Source: Clostridia bacterium (GTDB lineage: Bacteria > Bacillota > Clostridia > TANB77 > CAG-508). Taken from it: a stretch of 64,000 nt of DNA. The position numbers were made by a program, and so were the translations under genes. The stretch is taken from the NCBI GenBank assembly GCA_900759015.1, contig CAAEUE010000017.1:61821-125820 (forward strand), read 5' to 3'. The notes beneath the pieces are model-generated. The model saw only the letters and a program-made list of their open reading frames with translations, was not told the DNA's origin and did no database searches. Below are positions 17,280 to 26,361 of the stretch, in pieces (position 1 is the first letter of the stretch; each line of letters starts with the position of its first letter).

Positions 17280-17294
17280 AAGGAGGGTTGCAAC

Positions 17295-17459
17295 ATGAAC
17301 GGAGTATTTTTAGGAGGAAAATTACAAGAAATTTCTTCGGTAGACACAAATTTTATAAAACAAGAAGTTAATTCTTTAACATCACAAGAAACCGAAATAC
17401 AAAATAGAATAGACGAGCATATAGAGGAGTATTTAGATTGTATTAGGAGGAAAATATAA
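17295..17459 (+). CDS. Small helical protein, coiled-coil locus A
   Basis: A 54-residue protein of unknown function, beginning MNGVFLGGKL. It starts at ATG after AGGAGGG with good spacing. The C-terminal part (SLTSQETEIQNRIDEHIEEY) is strongly helical and acidic and resembles the small proteins at 27678 and 35287 in size and in an I-x-x-x-ID-type helix. Its stop overlaps the next start (TAATG), implying translational coupling. Its operon position after murG hints at an envelope role, which is inference only. Confidence 0.6.
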   Translation: MNGVFLGGKLQEISSVDTNFIKQEVNSLTSQETEIQNRIDEHIEEYLDCIRRKI

Positions 17460-17860
17460 TGGGAGTTAGTAGTGTTGCAATAAAAGGAGCTAAAACAGTA
17501 GGAAAATATTCATTAAAAGGATTCGAAAAAGGTGGAAAGTTTATAGGAAGAAATTCTTTAGCATTATTAGGAAATGCTATAAAGAGTAAACCTGTAAAAC
17601 AAGTAGCAGGTATAGGAATGACTGTTGGGGCAATGTATCTTTTTGGACCAGCTATAATTACTGCAAAATTGTTTAAAGATTTAGTTATTGATAATTGTAT
17701 TTTTAATAAAAACAAATCTGTTATGGATTCTGTTAAATCATCAATTGAAATGACTAAAGATAAAATGCAAAAAACGATTGCAGAGCCTGTATTAGAGACT
17801 TTAGGAAATGCAGTGAGAAATACAGGAGATAAGATTTTTGATAAGGGTGGTGAAAGATAA
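17459..17860 (+). CDS. Unknown small membrane-associated protein, locus A
   Basis: A 133-residue protein I do not recognise. The first 50 residues are glycine- and lysine-rich amphipathic helix (AIKGAKTVGKYSLKGFEK), followed by a hydrophobic stretch (about residues 55-80, AGIGMTVGAMYLFGPAI) that could span or dip into the membrane, then a charged helical tail. AGGAGG precedes the ATG. It is tightly coupled on both sides: TAATG with the small gene and a one-base stop/start overlap with the 258-residue gene at 17860. Confidence 0.65.
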   Translation: MGVSSVAIKGAKTVGKYSLKGFEKGGKFIGRNSLALLGNAIKSKPVKQVAGIGMTVGAMYLFGPAIITAKLFKDLVIDNCIFNKNKSVMDSVKSSIEMTKDKMQKTIAEPVLETLGNAVRNTGDKIFDKGGER

Positions 17861-18636
17861 TGCCTAATATTACAAAAGAGGACTTCAAACAAGATTTACA
17901 AGAACTTGTAGAAATAGAAAACCAAAAGCAAATGAATTTAGCAGTATTATTTGAAAATTCATTAGCTAATAGTAAAGAAATAAGATTAACAGAATTTAAA
18001 GACAGACTTTATGTCCAAGCTAACTATTATAATACATTAGAAAAGTATCAATTAGAAATTGATGATTTAGTAAAACAATATAAAAAACAATTGGACAAGT
18101 TATTTGATGTTTGTAGTACAAGATATATAAATATTCAAAGAGAATTAGGAGCTGCAGTACAATCAGAGATAATTGTTGTAACAAATATTAGCATTAACAA
18201 ACAAAATTTAGAAAAAGCTATAGAAGAAAATGATGCTGAAAAAATACATTACTATACAAATAAAATAAATGCTTCTATTCAAAAGAAACTAAATTACGAA
18301 ACCATTGTAAATGAATGCAATAGTAGATTAGAAGCTTGTATAGATCAAATTAGTGATTTCGCAGAAAAAATAAAAATAGATGAGAATGTAAATGTAGCGA
18401 AAAAAGAGAAGAATAGAATTTTAGAATTCTTTAATAAATTGATAAAGAATTTAAATAGAAAGAAAAACTTCGAAAACTATGTACTAAAACCATCAGAAAA
18501 TCATATAGAACGATTAACAGACGAAGTAGACAAATCAATAGGAAGTTTATATAATCAAATTTTTGAATTTGCAGTACAAATGAAAGATAATAAAGACAAA
18601 ATAAATATTGCTTATAATGCTATGATGCAAGGATAG
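17860..18636 (+). CDS. Unknown coiled-coil protein, locus A
   Basis: A 258-residue soluble protein dominated by predicted coiled coil (for example LEIDDLVKQYKKQLDKLFDV and LRKKNFENY-like heptads), without enzymatic motifs. The ATG follows GGTGAAAGATA, overlapping the previous stop. It is the last gene of the murG-linked unit. Comparable long helical proteins with small partners occur at 26362-27630 and 35469-36569. Function unknown. Confidence 0.65.
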   Translation: MPNITKEDFKQDLQELVEIENQKQMNLAVLFENSLANSKEIRLTEFKDRLYVQANYYNTLEKYQLEIDDLVKQYKKQLDKLFDVCSTRYINIQRELGAAVQSEIIVVTNISINKQNLEKAIEENDAEKIHYYTNKINASIQKKLNYETIVNECNSRLEACIDQISDFAEKIKIDENVNVAKKEKNRILEFFNKLIKNLNRKKNFENYVLKPSENHIERLTDEVDKSIGSLYNQIFEFAVQMKDNKDKINIAYNAMMQG

Positions 18637-18645
18637 AAATTCACA

Positions 18646-18676
18646 CAGGGATTTGGGGACGTTCCTTTTTTCCCTA
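18646..18676. repeat. Possible dispersed REP-like element
   Basis: A GC-richer stretch reads AGGGATTTGGGGACGTTCC followed by TTTTTTCCCT, with AGGGA/TCCCT ends as a short inverted repeat. GGGGACGTTCC-type repeats are scattered in many clostridial genomes, sometimes with REP-associated transposases. Only this one copy is in the window, so the call is tentative. Confidence 0.35.
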
Positions 18677-18700
18677 TTTATAAAAATAATAAATCTAATA

Positions 18701-18739
18701 AAAATCTTTTTAGGAAAATCTACCTAAAAAGATTTTTTT
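18701..18739 (+). terminator. Intrinsic terminator after locus A
   Basis: Perfect 14-bp stem, AAAATCTTTTTAGG (18701-18714) with CCTAAAAAGATTTT (18723-18736), then T residues. It ends the murG-locus A transcript. Confidence 0.85.
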
Positions 18740-18830
18740 CGACATAAGTTGATAAACGAAAAAAACATAAAAATATATAATGAAAAATAATTCGACAAAG
18801 TTCATTTTAAGACATAAAATATTTGTCGAA
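18738..18830 (+). promoter_or_regulatory. Three Spo0A (0A) boxes
   Basis: TTCGACA (18738-18744), TTCGACAAA (18791-18799) and TTTGTCGAA (18822-18830) match the 0A-box core TGTCGAA in either orientation. The third box ends 29 bases before the -35 of the next gene, a position typical of Spo0A-activated sigma-A promoters such as spoIIG. Binding is inferred. Confidence 0.7.
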
Positions 18831-18859
18831 AGGGCAAAAAAAGTGGCATTCGATTTATA

Positions 18860-18888
18860 TTGCAGACTCTATTACAAGAGTATATAGT
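18860..18888 (+). promoter_or_regulatory. Sigma-A promoter of the DUF6514-like gene
   Basis: TTGCAG (18860-18865), a 17-base spacer, TATAGT (18883-18888), about 30 bases before the ATG. Upstream 0A boxes suggest activation by phosphorylated Spo0A. Confidence 0.65.
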
Positions 18889-18921
18889 AGTAAATACATA
18901 AAAAAATATAGGAGGAATCAA

Positions 18922-19221
18922 ATGAAAACTTTTTTTGGTGGAATGTTTATGAATAAGGAAGAATTAAGAAAGGAAGGAATATTATATCCAATAAAATTAG
19001 AATATTATAAAATAAAAGATTTAAAGAGTAAAACTGATATATTTGGAGTAGAAGTAGTAAAAACAGAATACTTAAATGAAAATATAAGAGTAGAAAAGGC
19101 CGCTATTGATAAATTAACAAATGATGAAAAAATAGAGAATTCTATATTAGATATATTAAAAAGAAATGAAGTAACACCAGTTATTTTAGAGGATGTAATA
19201 GAAGATTTAGTTAAATGCTAA
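18922..19221 (+). CDS. DUF6514-like small protein
   Basis: About 99 residues, with a central segment FGVEVVKTEYLNENIRVEKA and a C-terminal NEVTPVILEDVIEDLV. This looks like the DUF6514 family of clostridia, whose function is not established; the assignment is from memory of the pattern. The start is ATG 18922 after AGGAGG; upstream in-frame codons run through the promoter and are not used. The gene is a single unit under a Spo0A-type promoter, so a role early in sporulation is a reasonable guess. Confidence 0.6.
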   Translation: MKTFFGGMFMNKEELRKEGILYPIKLEYYKIKDLKSKTDIFGVEVVKTEYLNENIRVEKAAIDKLTNDEKIENSILDILKRNEVTPVILEDVIEDLVKC

Positions 19222-19228
19222 AAAGTAC

Positions 19229-19257
19229 TTGAAAAAAACAAATATATGAACTAAAAT
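19229..19257 (+). promoter_or_regulatory. Promoter of topA
   Basis: TTGAAA (19229-19234), a 17-base spacer, TAAAAT (19252-19257). A palindrome ATACTATAGTAT follows at the expected start of transcription. Confidence 0.65.
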
Positions 19258-19319
19258 ACTATAGTATTAGAAATATAGAAGTTATGTTAATATATTCTAT
19301 AGCTAAAAAGGAGAATGAA

Positions 19320-21305
19320 ATGGCAGATAAATTAATAATAGTAGAATCACCAGCAAAAGCAAATACAATAAAAAAGTTTTTAGGAGGAAAAACTAAAGTT
19401 GTTGCATCAATGGGACATATTAGAGATCTACCTAAATCAAAATTGGGAGTTAATATAGAAAATAACTTCGAACCAGAATACATAAACATAAGAGGAAAAG
19501 GAGATTTAATAAAATCATTAAAGAAAGATGCAAAATCAGCTAAAAAAGTTTATTTAGCAACTGACCCCGATCGTGAAGGGGAAGCAATTGCATGGCACTT
19601 AGCACATATTTTGGATATACCAGAAGATAGTAAATCAAGAGTAACCTTTAATGAGATAACAAAAACAGCAGTACAAAAAGCTATTAAAGAGCCAAGACAA
19701 ATAGATATAAATTTAGTAAATGCACAACAAGCTAGACGTGTTTTAGATAGAATTGTAGGGTATAAGATTAGCCCAGTATTATGGAAAAAGGTAAGAAAAG
19801 GCTTATCAGCAGGAAGAGTTCAATCTGTTGCTGTTAAACTAATTGTAGATAGAGAAAAAGAGATAGAAGAATTTATACCAGAAGAATATTGGAATATAAT
19901 TGCGAAATTAATAGATACAAAATCTAAAAAAGGCTTTGATGCCAAACTAGTTGGCAAAAATAATAAAAAATTAGAAATACATAGTAAAGAAGAAGTAGAT
20001 GAAATTTTAGATAACATAAAGAATGCAAAGTTTATTGTAAAAGATGTAAAAAAAGGTGAAAGAAAAAGAAATCCAGCACCTCCTTTTACAACAAGTACAA
20101 TGCAACAAGAAGCATCTAGAAAACTTAATTTTAGCTTGAAAAAGACTATGTCTGTTGCACAAACTCTGTATGAAGGAGTAAAAATACCAGAAAAGGGAAC
20201 AGTTGGTTTAATAACTTACATGAGAACAGATTCTACAAGAATTTCTGAAGAAGCAAGAAAAGTAGCTAAAGAAGTTGTAGAGTCAACATATGGAAGTGAA
20301 TATTACGAGAACAGATATTATAAAACAAAAGCAGACGCGCAAGATGCGCATGAAGCTATTAGACCAACATATATAGATATTAAACCAGAACAAATTAAAG
20401 ATTCTTTAACAAATGACCAGTATAAACTTTATAGATTAGTTTATAATAGATTTTTAGCAAGCCAAATGAAATCTGCAGTATTTGATACATTAGCAGTAAC
20501 AATTGATGCGAATGAGTATAATTTTAAAGCTAATGGTCAATCAATTAAATTTAAAGGATTTATGACTTTATATGTTGAAGGAACAGATGAAAAAGAAGAT
20601 GAAATTGGTCAAATTCCGTTATTAGAAGTTAACCAAGAGGTGGAAAAGGAAAAAATAGAATCAAAACAAAGTTTTACAGAACCACCACCAAGATATACAG
20701 AAGCAAGCTTGGTAAAAGCTTTGGAAGAAAAAGATATTGGTAGACCAAGTACATATTCACCAACAATAACTACTATATTAGCAAGACATTATATAGAAAA
20801 AGAAGCTAAACAATTAGTTCCAACAGAACTTGGTAAAGTAGTAAACAAACTATTAACAGAGAATTTTCCAGATATTATAAATGTAAAATTCACAGCAGAA
20901 ATCGAAAATGAATTTGACGAAATCGCAGAAGGAAAAGAAAACTGGAAGCAAATGATTTCCGAATTTTATGGACCTTTTGAAAAAGAATTAGAAAAAGTAG
21001 AAAAAGAATTGGAACATGTGCAACTAGAAGAAGAGGTTTCAGATGTACCTTGTGAAAAATGTGGTAGGATGATGGTTATAAAATATGGAAGATATGGAAA
21101 GTTTTTAGCATGTCCTGGATATCCAGAATGTAAAAATGTAAAACCATATATAGAAACTATAGAGGAGCCATGTCCAAAATGTGGTGGAAAAGTACAAATA
21201 AGAAAGACTAAAAATAGAAGAACATTTTATATATGCGAAAATAATCCTGAAAAATGTGATTATATATCTTGGACGAAACCAAAGAAGGAAAAAGAAGAAA
21301 AATAG
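19320..21305 (+). CDS. topA: DNA topoisomerase I
   Basis: A type IA topoisomerase of 661 residues that relaxes negative supercoils. It starts at ATG 19320 (MADKLIIVESPAKANT) behind AAAAAGGAGA. The TOPRIM domain carries the catalytic glutamate in VESPAKA and acidic residues in TDPDREGEAIAWH. The active-site tyrosine is in TYMRTDSTRIS (near residue 300). Two C-terminal four-cysteine zinc fingers follow: CEKCGRMM...CPGYPEC (around 580) and CPKCGGKV...CENNPEKC. Complete and of normal length. Confidence 0.96.
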   Translation: MADKLIIVESPAKANTIKKFLGGKTKVVASMGHIRDLPKSKLGVNIENNFEPEYINIRGKGDLIKSLKKDAKSAKKVYLATDPDREGEAIAWHLAHILDIPEDSKSRVTFNEITKTAVQKAIKEPRQIDINLVNAQQARRVLDRIVGYKISPVLWKKVRKGLSAGRVQSVAVKLIVDREKEIEEFIPEEYWNIIAKLIDTKSKKGFDAKLVGKNNKKLEIHSKEEVDEILDNIKNAKFIVKDVKKGERKRNPAPPFTTSTMQQEASRKLNFSLKKTMSVAQTLYEGVKIPEKGTVGLITYMRTDSTRISEEARKVAKEVVESTYGSEYYENRYYKTKADAQDAHEAIRPTYIDIKPEQIKDSLTNDQYKLYRLVYNRFLASQMKSAVFDTLAVTIDANEYNFKANGQSIKFKGFMTLYVEGTDEKEDEIGQIPLLEVNQEVEKEKIESKQSFTEPPPRYTEASLVKALEEKDIGRPSTYSPTITTILARHYIEKEAKQLVPTELGKVVNKLLTENFPDIINVKFTAEIENEFDEIAEGKENWKQMISEFYGPFEKELEKVEKELEHVQLEEEVSDVPCEKCGRMMVIKYGRYGKFLACPGYPECKNVKPYIETIEEPCPKCGGKVQIRKTKNRRTFYICENNPEKCDYISWTKPKKEKEEK

Positions 21306-21346
21306 TTATTGGCAGAATTTTTGCATAATAAATTAAAAATTAAAAC

Positions 21347-21382
21347 AAAAGAACTATGTCATAATGATATAGTTCTTTTATG
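21347..21382 (+). terminator. Intrinsic terminator after topA
   Basis: Eleven-bp stem AAAAGAACTAT (21347-21357) with ATAGTTCTTTT (21369-21379). Confidence 0.8.
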
Positions 21383-21571
21383 TTGAATAAATTGCTAAAA
21401 CAAAACTTAATTACTATTTAATTAGCTTATCAAAAAAATATGGATATTTTCACTTGATTTTATTAAAACTAAAATAAGAAAATCACATAAAAGTTCTTGT
21501 AGCACTTGTGAAACCTAATAAAATATTATATAATAATAAACTGAAAATAAATGTGTGGTAGGAGCAAAAAA

Positions 21572-24500
21572 ATGTTAGTAAATAATGAAATAATAACTGA
21601 ATTATACGAGAATGCGGGAGATGCTAGATATCAAAAAGCATTAGAATATGTAAAAGATAAAAGGGTAACAATAACAAATGTAAATTATGAAAATAAAAAT
21701 AATTTTGAATTATCTGCTACAGTAAAAGGGGACAAATCTACTTATAATGTATATGCAAAAATAGAAGAAGGGGAAATTAAAGATATAAAATGCTCATGTC
21801 CAGATAATACACAAAATTATTGTACTTGTAAGCATATTTTAGCTATGATGATTGAATTCATAGATAATTCTATATATGAAGAGTTATATGCCAATCGTAC
21901 AGTGCAAAAGCAAGAAACGAATACAAAAATGGATCATCGTGGTTTTAAGCAAATGATTACAGCTTTTTATAATACAGAGGTAGAAACTATAGATGAGGAA
22001 GAAGAAGTAATAAAAGAAAGAAAAAATATAAAAATAGTTCCTAGTATTATTTTTGATAGTTATTATAAAGAGATGAAAGTAGAATTCAAATTAGGAATAG
22101 ATAAATTCTATAAGATAAAAAGCTTATCAGATTTTTATACAAGTATGCTTAATAAAGAAAATGTAAAGTATAATAGTAAATTAGAATTTATTCATACTAG
22201 AGAAAATTTTGCAAAAGAAAGTTTGCAACTATTAGATTTTATTTTAAAAAATGCAGAAATCATAAAATATGTTAATAGTAGTGGAAATGCAGGATATAGA
22301 TATTATGGAAAAGTTTTAAGCGATAATTGTATTATTTTAAGTAATACAGGAATAGATGAGTTTTTCGAAATAGTTAAAGGTAAAAATTTAGAGATAGTGC
22401 AAGATGGAGAGAAAGGCAAAATATCATTCATACCAGGTACACCAAACATAAAATTTAAATTAACAGAAATATCAGAAGGTGAGTTTGCACTAACACAAAA
22501 AGAAGATATTTTTGAATATCATGTATTAGAAGGAAAAGAATATATTTATATTATTTTAGAGGACTATATTTATAGGTGTAATAAAAACTATAAAGATACA
22601 GTTATCAAATTATTAGAAATTTATAAAAAGAATTTTATAAGAGAAATAAGATTTAATAAAAAAGAATTACCAGATTTCTTTTCTTTGGTCTTACCAAAAA
22701 TGAGAGAATATATTGATACATCAAATATAGATACAGAAAAATTAAAAGACTATATTCCAAAAGATTTAAATGTAAAAATGTTCTTAGATTTTGATAAAAA
22801 CAATTATATTATTGCTGAATTAAAATTTATATATGGAGATATAGTATTTAACCCATTAGACTTAGATAATATACCAAAAGTTGCAAGAAATGTAATACAA
22901 GAATCAAATTGCTTAAATATGTGTAGGAAAACAGGTTTCTTGTTGGATTCAGCAAATAAAAGATTTGTATTAGTAACAGATGATGCAATATATAAATTTT
23001 TATCTCAAGATATAAATAACTATACAGAAAAGTATGAAGTACTAGTAACAGATAATTTTAAGACTAAAGAAATCAGACAACCTAAATTAGGTACAGTAGG
23101 GGTTAAAATAGAAAATAATTTACTTAATATAGATTTAACCGGTCTAGATTTTGACAGAAGTGAATTAAAAGAAATTTTAGCAAAGTATAATTTAAAGAAA
23201 AAGTATCATAGGTTAAAAGATGGTAGTTTCTTAGATTTAGAACAAAATGATGATATAAAGTTTTTAAATAGTTTAGAATATGGTATGGAGGTTGATTATA
23301 AAGATTTAGAAAAGGGAAAAATAAGAGTTCCTGTATATAGGTCTTTATATTTAAATAAATTATTAGAAAATGTAAAAAATGTTGAAATTCAAAAAGATAA
23401 AGAATATAAAGAAATAGTAAATAATATTGATGAACGTGAGTATGATAATGAAATAACACCACCTAAAGGATTAAATTGTACATTGAGATATTATCAAAAA
23501 GTTGGATATAAATGGTTAAAAATATTAGATGATTATAGATTAGGTGGTATTTTAGCAGATGATATGGGTCTTGGTAAAACTGTTCAATTAATTTCTTTAT
23601 TATTAGATTATAAAGAAAATGCAAAAGTAAAATTACCATCAATTGTTATAACACCTAGTTCTCTAGCTTTAAACTGGAAAAGTGAAATAGAAAAATTTGC
23701 AAAAGATATTAAAGTATTAGTTATTAGAGGAACATCAGAAGAGAGAGAAAAACAAATAAAGCAAATTCCAGAATATGATTTAGTTATAACATCTTATGAC
23801 TTATTAAAAAGAGATATGGAAGTGTATAAAAGAGAAGATATATTATTTAAATTTCAAATTGCAGATGAGGCACAATATATAAAAAATAGTAATACACAAA
23901 ATGCTAAATCATTAAAAACAATTAATGCACAAACAAAATATGCTTTAACAGGAACACCAATAGAAAATTCTTTAGCAGAATTGTGGTCAATATTTGATTA
24001 TATAATGCCAGGTTATTTGTTCACATATAAAAAATTTAAACAATTATATGAAATTCCTATAATGAAAGATAATGACCAAGAAGCTATGGAAAAACTTAAA
24101 ATGATGATAGAACCTTTTGTACTTCGTAGAGTAAAGAAAGATGTATTAAAAGAATTACCAGAAAAGAGTATAACTGTATTAAATAACGAAATGCAAGGAG
24201 AGCAATTGGAAATTTATTTATCATATTTAGCTCAGGCAAAAAAAGAAGCAATGACCGAAATCGAAGGAAATGGATTCGAAAAATCACAAATTAAAATCTT
24301 GGCATTATTAACTAGATTAAGACAGATTTGTTGCCATCCATCACTATTTTTAGAAAACTATATGGGTGAAAGTAGTAAATTAACACAATGTATAGAAATT
24401 GTTAAAGATGCTATTGCAGGAAAACATAAAATATTAATCTTTTCAGGATATACATCTATGCTTAACATTATAGAAGGAAACTTGGCAAAAGAAGGAATTA

Positions 24501-24883
24501 ATTATTATAAATTAACAGGACAAACAAAAGTTGATGAAAGAGTAAAATTAGTAAATGATTTTAACAATAATCCTGATGTAAAAGTATTTTTAATATCACT
24601 AAAAGCAGGTGGTACAGGTTTAAATTTGATTGGTGCAGATATGGTTATTCATTATGATCCATGGTGGAATATGTCTGCAGAGAACCAAGCAACAGATAGA
24701 GCTTATAGAATAGGACAGAAAAATAATGTTCAAGTTTATAAACTTATAACTAAGAATTCTATAGAAGAGAAAATTTATGAATTACAAGAGAAGAAATCTA
24801 AGCTTATAGACAATATGCTTAGTACACAAACTACATTTATTAACAAGCTTAATAAAGATGATATTATGGAATTGTTTAATTAA
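21572..24883 (+). CDS. SNF2-family DEAD/DEAH helicase with SWIM zinc finger
   Basis: A Swi2/Snf2-type ATPase of 1103 residues that translocates on double-stranded DNA. The N-terminus has a SWIM zinc finger (CSCPD...CTCKH, near residues 70-90), then a long bacterial SNF2-associated domain. The motor has Walker A DDMGLGKT (near 665), DEAQ (near 764), LTGTPIENS, and the second lobe with KAGGTGLNL and DRAYRIGQ. This is the common HepA/RapA-like clostridial type, probably involved in transcription or nucleoid remodelling. I start at ATG 21572 (MLVNNEIIT) since TAGGAG lies seven bases upstream. Single-gene unit. Confidence 0.93.
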   Translation: MLVNNEIITELYENAGDARYQKALEYVKDKRVTITNVNYENKNNFELSATVKGDKSTYNVYAKIEEGEIKDIKCSCPDNTQNYCTCKHILAMMIEFIDNSIYEELYANRTVQKQETNTKMDHRGFKQMITAFYNTEVETIDEEEEVIKERKNIKIVPSIIFDSYYKEMKVEFKLGIDKFYKIKSLSDFYTSMLNKENVKYNSKLEFIHTRENFAKESLQLLDFILKNAEIIKYVNSSGNAGYRYYGKVLSDNCIILSNTGIDEFFEIVKGKNLEIVQDGEKGKISFIPGTPNIKFKLTEISEGEFALTQKEDIFEYHVLEGKEYIYIILEDYIYRCNKNYKDTVIKLLEIYKKNFIREIRFNKKELPDFFSLVLPKMREYIDTSNIDTEKLKDYIPKDLNVKMFLDFDKNNYIIAELKFIYGDIVFNPLDLDNIPKVARNVIQESNCLNMCRKTGFLLDSANKRFVLVTDDAIYKFLSQDINNYTEKYEVLVTDNFKTKEIRQPKLGTVGVKIENNLLNIDLTGLDFDRSELKEILAKYNLKKKYHRLKDGSFLDLEQNDDIKFLNSLEYGMEVDYKDLEKGKIRVPVYRSLYLNKLLENVKNVEIQKDKEYKEIVNNIDEREYDNEITPPKGLNCTLRYYQKVGYKWLKILDDYRLGGILADDMGLGKTVQLISLLLDYKENAKVKLPSIVITPSSLALNWKSEIEKFAKDIKVLVIRGTSEEREKQIKQIPEYDLVITSYDLLKRDMEVYKREDILFKFQIADEAQYIKNSNTQNAKSLKTINAQTKYALTGTPIENSLAELWSIFDYIMPGYLFTYKKFKQLYEIPIMKDNDQEAMEKLKMMIEPFVLRRVKKDVLKELPEKSITVLNNEMQGEQLEIYLSYLAQAKKEAMTEIEGNGFEKSQIKILALLTRLRQICCHPSLFLENYMGESSKLTQCIEIVKDAIAGKHKILIFSGYTSMLNIIEGNLAKEGINYYKLTGQTKVDERVKLVNDFNNNPDVKVFLISLKAGGTGLNLIGADMVIHYDPWWNMSAENQATDRAYRIGQKNNVQVYKLITKNSIEEKIYELQEKKSKLIDNMLSTQTTFINKLNKDDIMELFN

Positions 24884-24902
24884 TACTTAAAAGATAAAAC
24901 AA

Positions 24903-24934
24903 ATATGTGTAAGTTAGAATAAGCTTACACATAT
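24903..24934 (+). terminator. Hairpin after the SNF2 gene
   Basis: Perfect 11-bp stem ATATGTGTAAG (24903-24913) with CTTACACATAT (24924-24934), followed only by a weak T-tract (TGTGTTT), so termination may be partial with read-through into trmFO. Confidence 0.55.
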
Positions 24935-24954
24935 TGTGTTTGGAAAGGAAAAGG

Positions 24955-26334
24955 ATGAAAGATTATATAAATGTAATAGGCGGAGGCCTAGCAGGAACAG
25001 AAGCTGCTTATCAAATTGCCAAAAGAGGTATAAAAGTAAAATTATATGAAATGAAACCTAAAAAATATTCGCCAGCTCATTCTAATGAAAATTTAGCAGA
25101 AATTGTATGTAGTAATTCTTTTAAATCAAATTTACATACAAATGCCTGTGGACTTTTAAAAGAAGAATTAAGGATGATGGATTCATTGCTTATAAAAATA
25201 GCAGATAATACTTCTGTACCTGCAGGACAAGCTTTGGCAGTGGATAGAGAAGTATTTGCTAAAAAAGTTACAGAAACTATTAAAAATAATCAAAATATAG
25301 AAGTGATAAATGAAGAAATAATAGATTTACAAAAATTGATAGAAGAGGCAATTACAATTGTTGCAACAGGTCCTTTAACTTCTGACGAGTTAGCTAAAAG
25401 AATTTCTGAAATAACTAAACAAGATAAATTATACTTTTATGATGCAGCAGCTCCAATAGTTACCAAAGAAAGTATTAATTTCGATATTGCTTTTTGGGGA
25501 GATAGATATGAGCAGGAAAGAGGAAAGGATGAAGAAGTAGAGGTCTGGAAAGAAAGATTAAAAACTACAAGAGATAAGCAAAATTATATAAATCTGCCTA
25601 TGAATAAAGAAGAGTATGAAAAGTTTTATAATAATTTAATTAGTGCAGAAGTGGTGGAACTTCATAATTTTGAAAAAAGAGAGATATTCGAAGGTTGTAT
25701 GCCAATAGAAATTATGGCAAAAAGGGGAGAAGATACATTAAGATTTGGTCCGTTAAAACCAGTTGGTTTTACAGATCCAAGAACTGGTAAAAGACCATAT
25801 GCATTAGTTCAATTAAGGCAAGATGATACAGAAGGAAATATATTTAACTTAGTTGGATTCCAAACAAATTTAAAATATGGAGAACAAAAAAGAGTGTTTT
25901 CTATGATACCTGGGTTAGAAAATGCGGAGTTTGTAAAATATGGTGTAATGCACAGAAATACTTTTATAGATTCAAGTCATTTGTTAACTAATACATACAA
26001 AATGAAGAATATCAAAAATTTATATTTTGCAGGTCAAATTACAGGCGTTGAAGGATATGTAGAATCAATTTCTTCTGGTCTCATGGCAGGGATAAATGCT
26101 GCGAATGAATTTGAGGGTAAAGAAGAGTTTGTATTACCAGTAGAAACTATGACAGGAGCACTTGCAACATATATAGCTACTCCAAACGAGAAATTTCAAC
26201 CTATGAATGCTAATTTTGGAATAGTACCTGGGTTAGAAAAAAGGATAAAGGACAAAAAAGAAAAATATACAATATTAGCTGATAGAGCATTAAAAAAGTT
26301 AGAAGATTATAAATCAAAAAAAGAAGTAGATTAA
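24955..26334 (+). CDS. trmFO: tRNA (m5U54) methyltransferase TrmFO
   Basis: A folate- and FAD-dependent enzyme that makes ribothymidine at position 54 of tRNA. The start is ATG 24955 (MKDYINVIGGGLAG), preceded by GGAAAGGAAAAGG; about 459 residues. The FAD-binding GGGLAGTEAAYQIA is at the N-terminus, followed by the diagnostic PAHSNENLAEIVCSNSF, CNPLKPVG-like FGPLKPVGF, and the C-terminal GQITGVEGYVES dinucleotide site. Complete. It ends at a hairpin shared with the convergent coiled-coil gene. Confidence 0.95.
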   Translation: MKDYINVIGGGLAGTEAAYQIAKRGIKVKLYEMKPKKYSPAHSNENLAEIVCSNSFKSNLHTNACGLLKEELRMMDSLLIKIADNTSVPAGQALAVDREVFAKKVTETIKNNQNIEVINEEIIDLQKLIEEAITIVATGPLTSDELAKRISEITKQDKLYFYDAAAPIVTKESINFDIAFWGDRYEQERGKDEEVEVWKERLKTTRDKQNYINLPMNKEEYEKFYNNLISAEVVELHNFEKREIFEGCMPIEIMAKRGEDTLRFGPLKPVGFTDPRTGKRPYALVQLRQDDTEGNIFNLVGFQTNLKYGEQKRVFSMIPGLENAEFVKYGVMHRNTFIDSSHLLTNTYKMKNIKNLYFAGQITGVEGYVESISSGLMAGINAANEFEGKEEFVLPVETMTGALATYIATPNEKFQPMNANFGIVPGLEKRIKDKKEKYTILADRALKKLEDYKSKKEVD

Positions 26335-26349
26335 TCTACTTCTTTTTTT
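26318..26349. terminator. Bidirectional terminator between trmFO and locus B
   Basis: Self-complementary AAGAAGTAGATT/AATCTACTTCTT flanked by A-run and T-run, so it can act in both directions. Confidence 0.85.
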
Positions 26350-26361
26350 TGATATAAAATC

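Noticed and set aside
18823..18921. Upstream extension of the DUF6514-like gene from a TTG at 18823
   Set aside because: It would overlap the third 0A box and the promoter, and a good AGGAGG precedes the ATG at 18922.
22000..24300. Long open frames on the strand opposite the SNF2, GH3, ftsZ and other genes
   Set aside because: Their translations are low-complexity, lack ribosome sites and coincide with well-supported genes; they are shadows.
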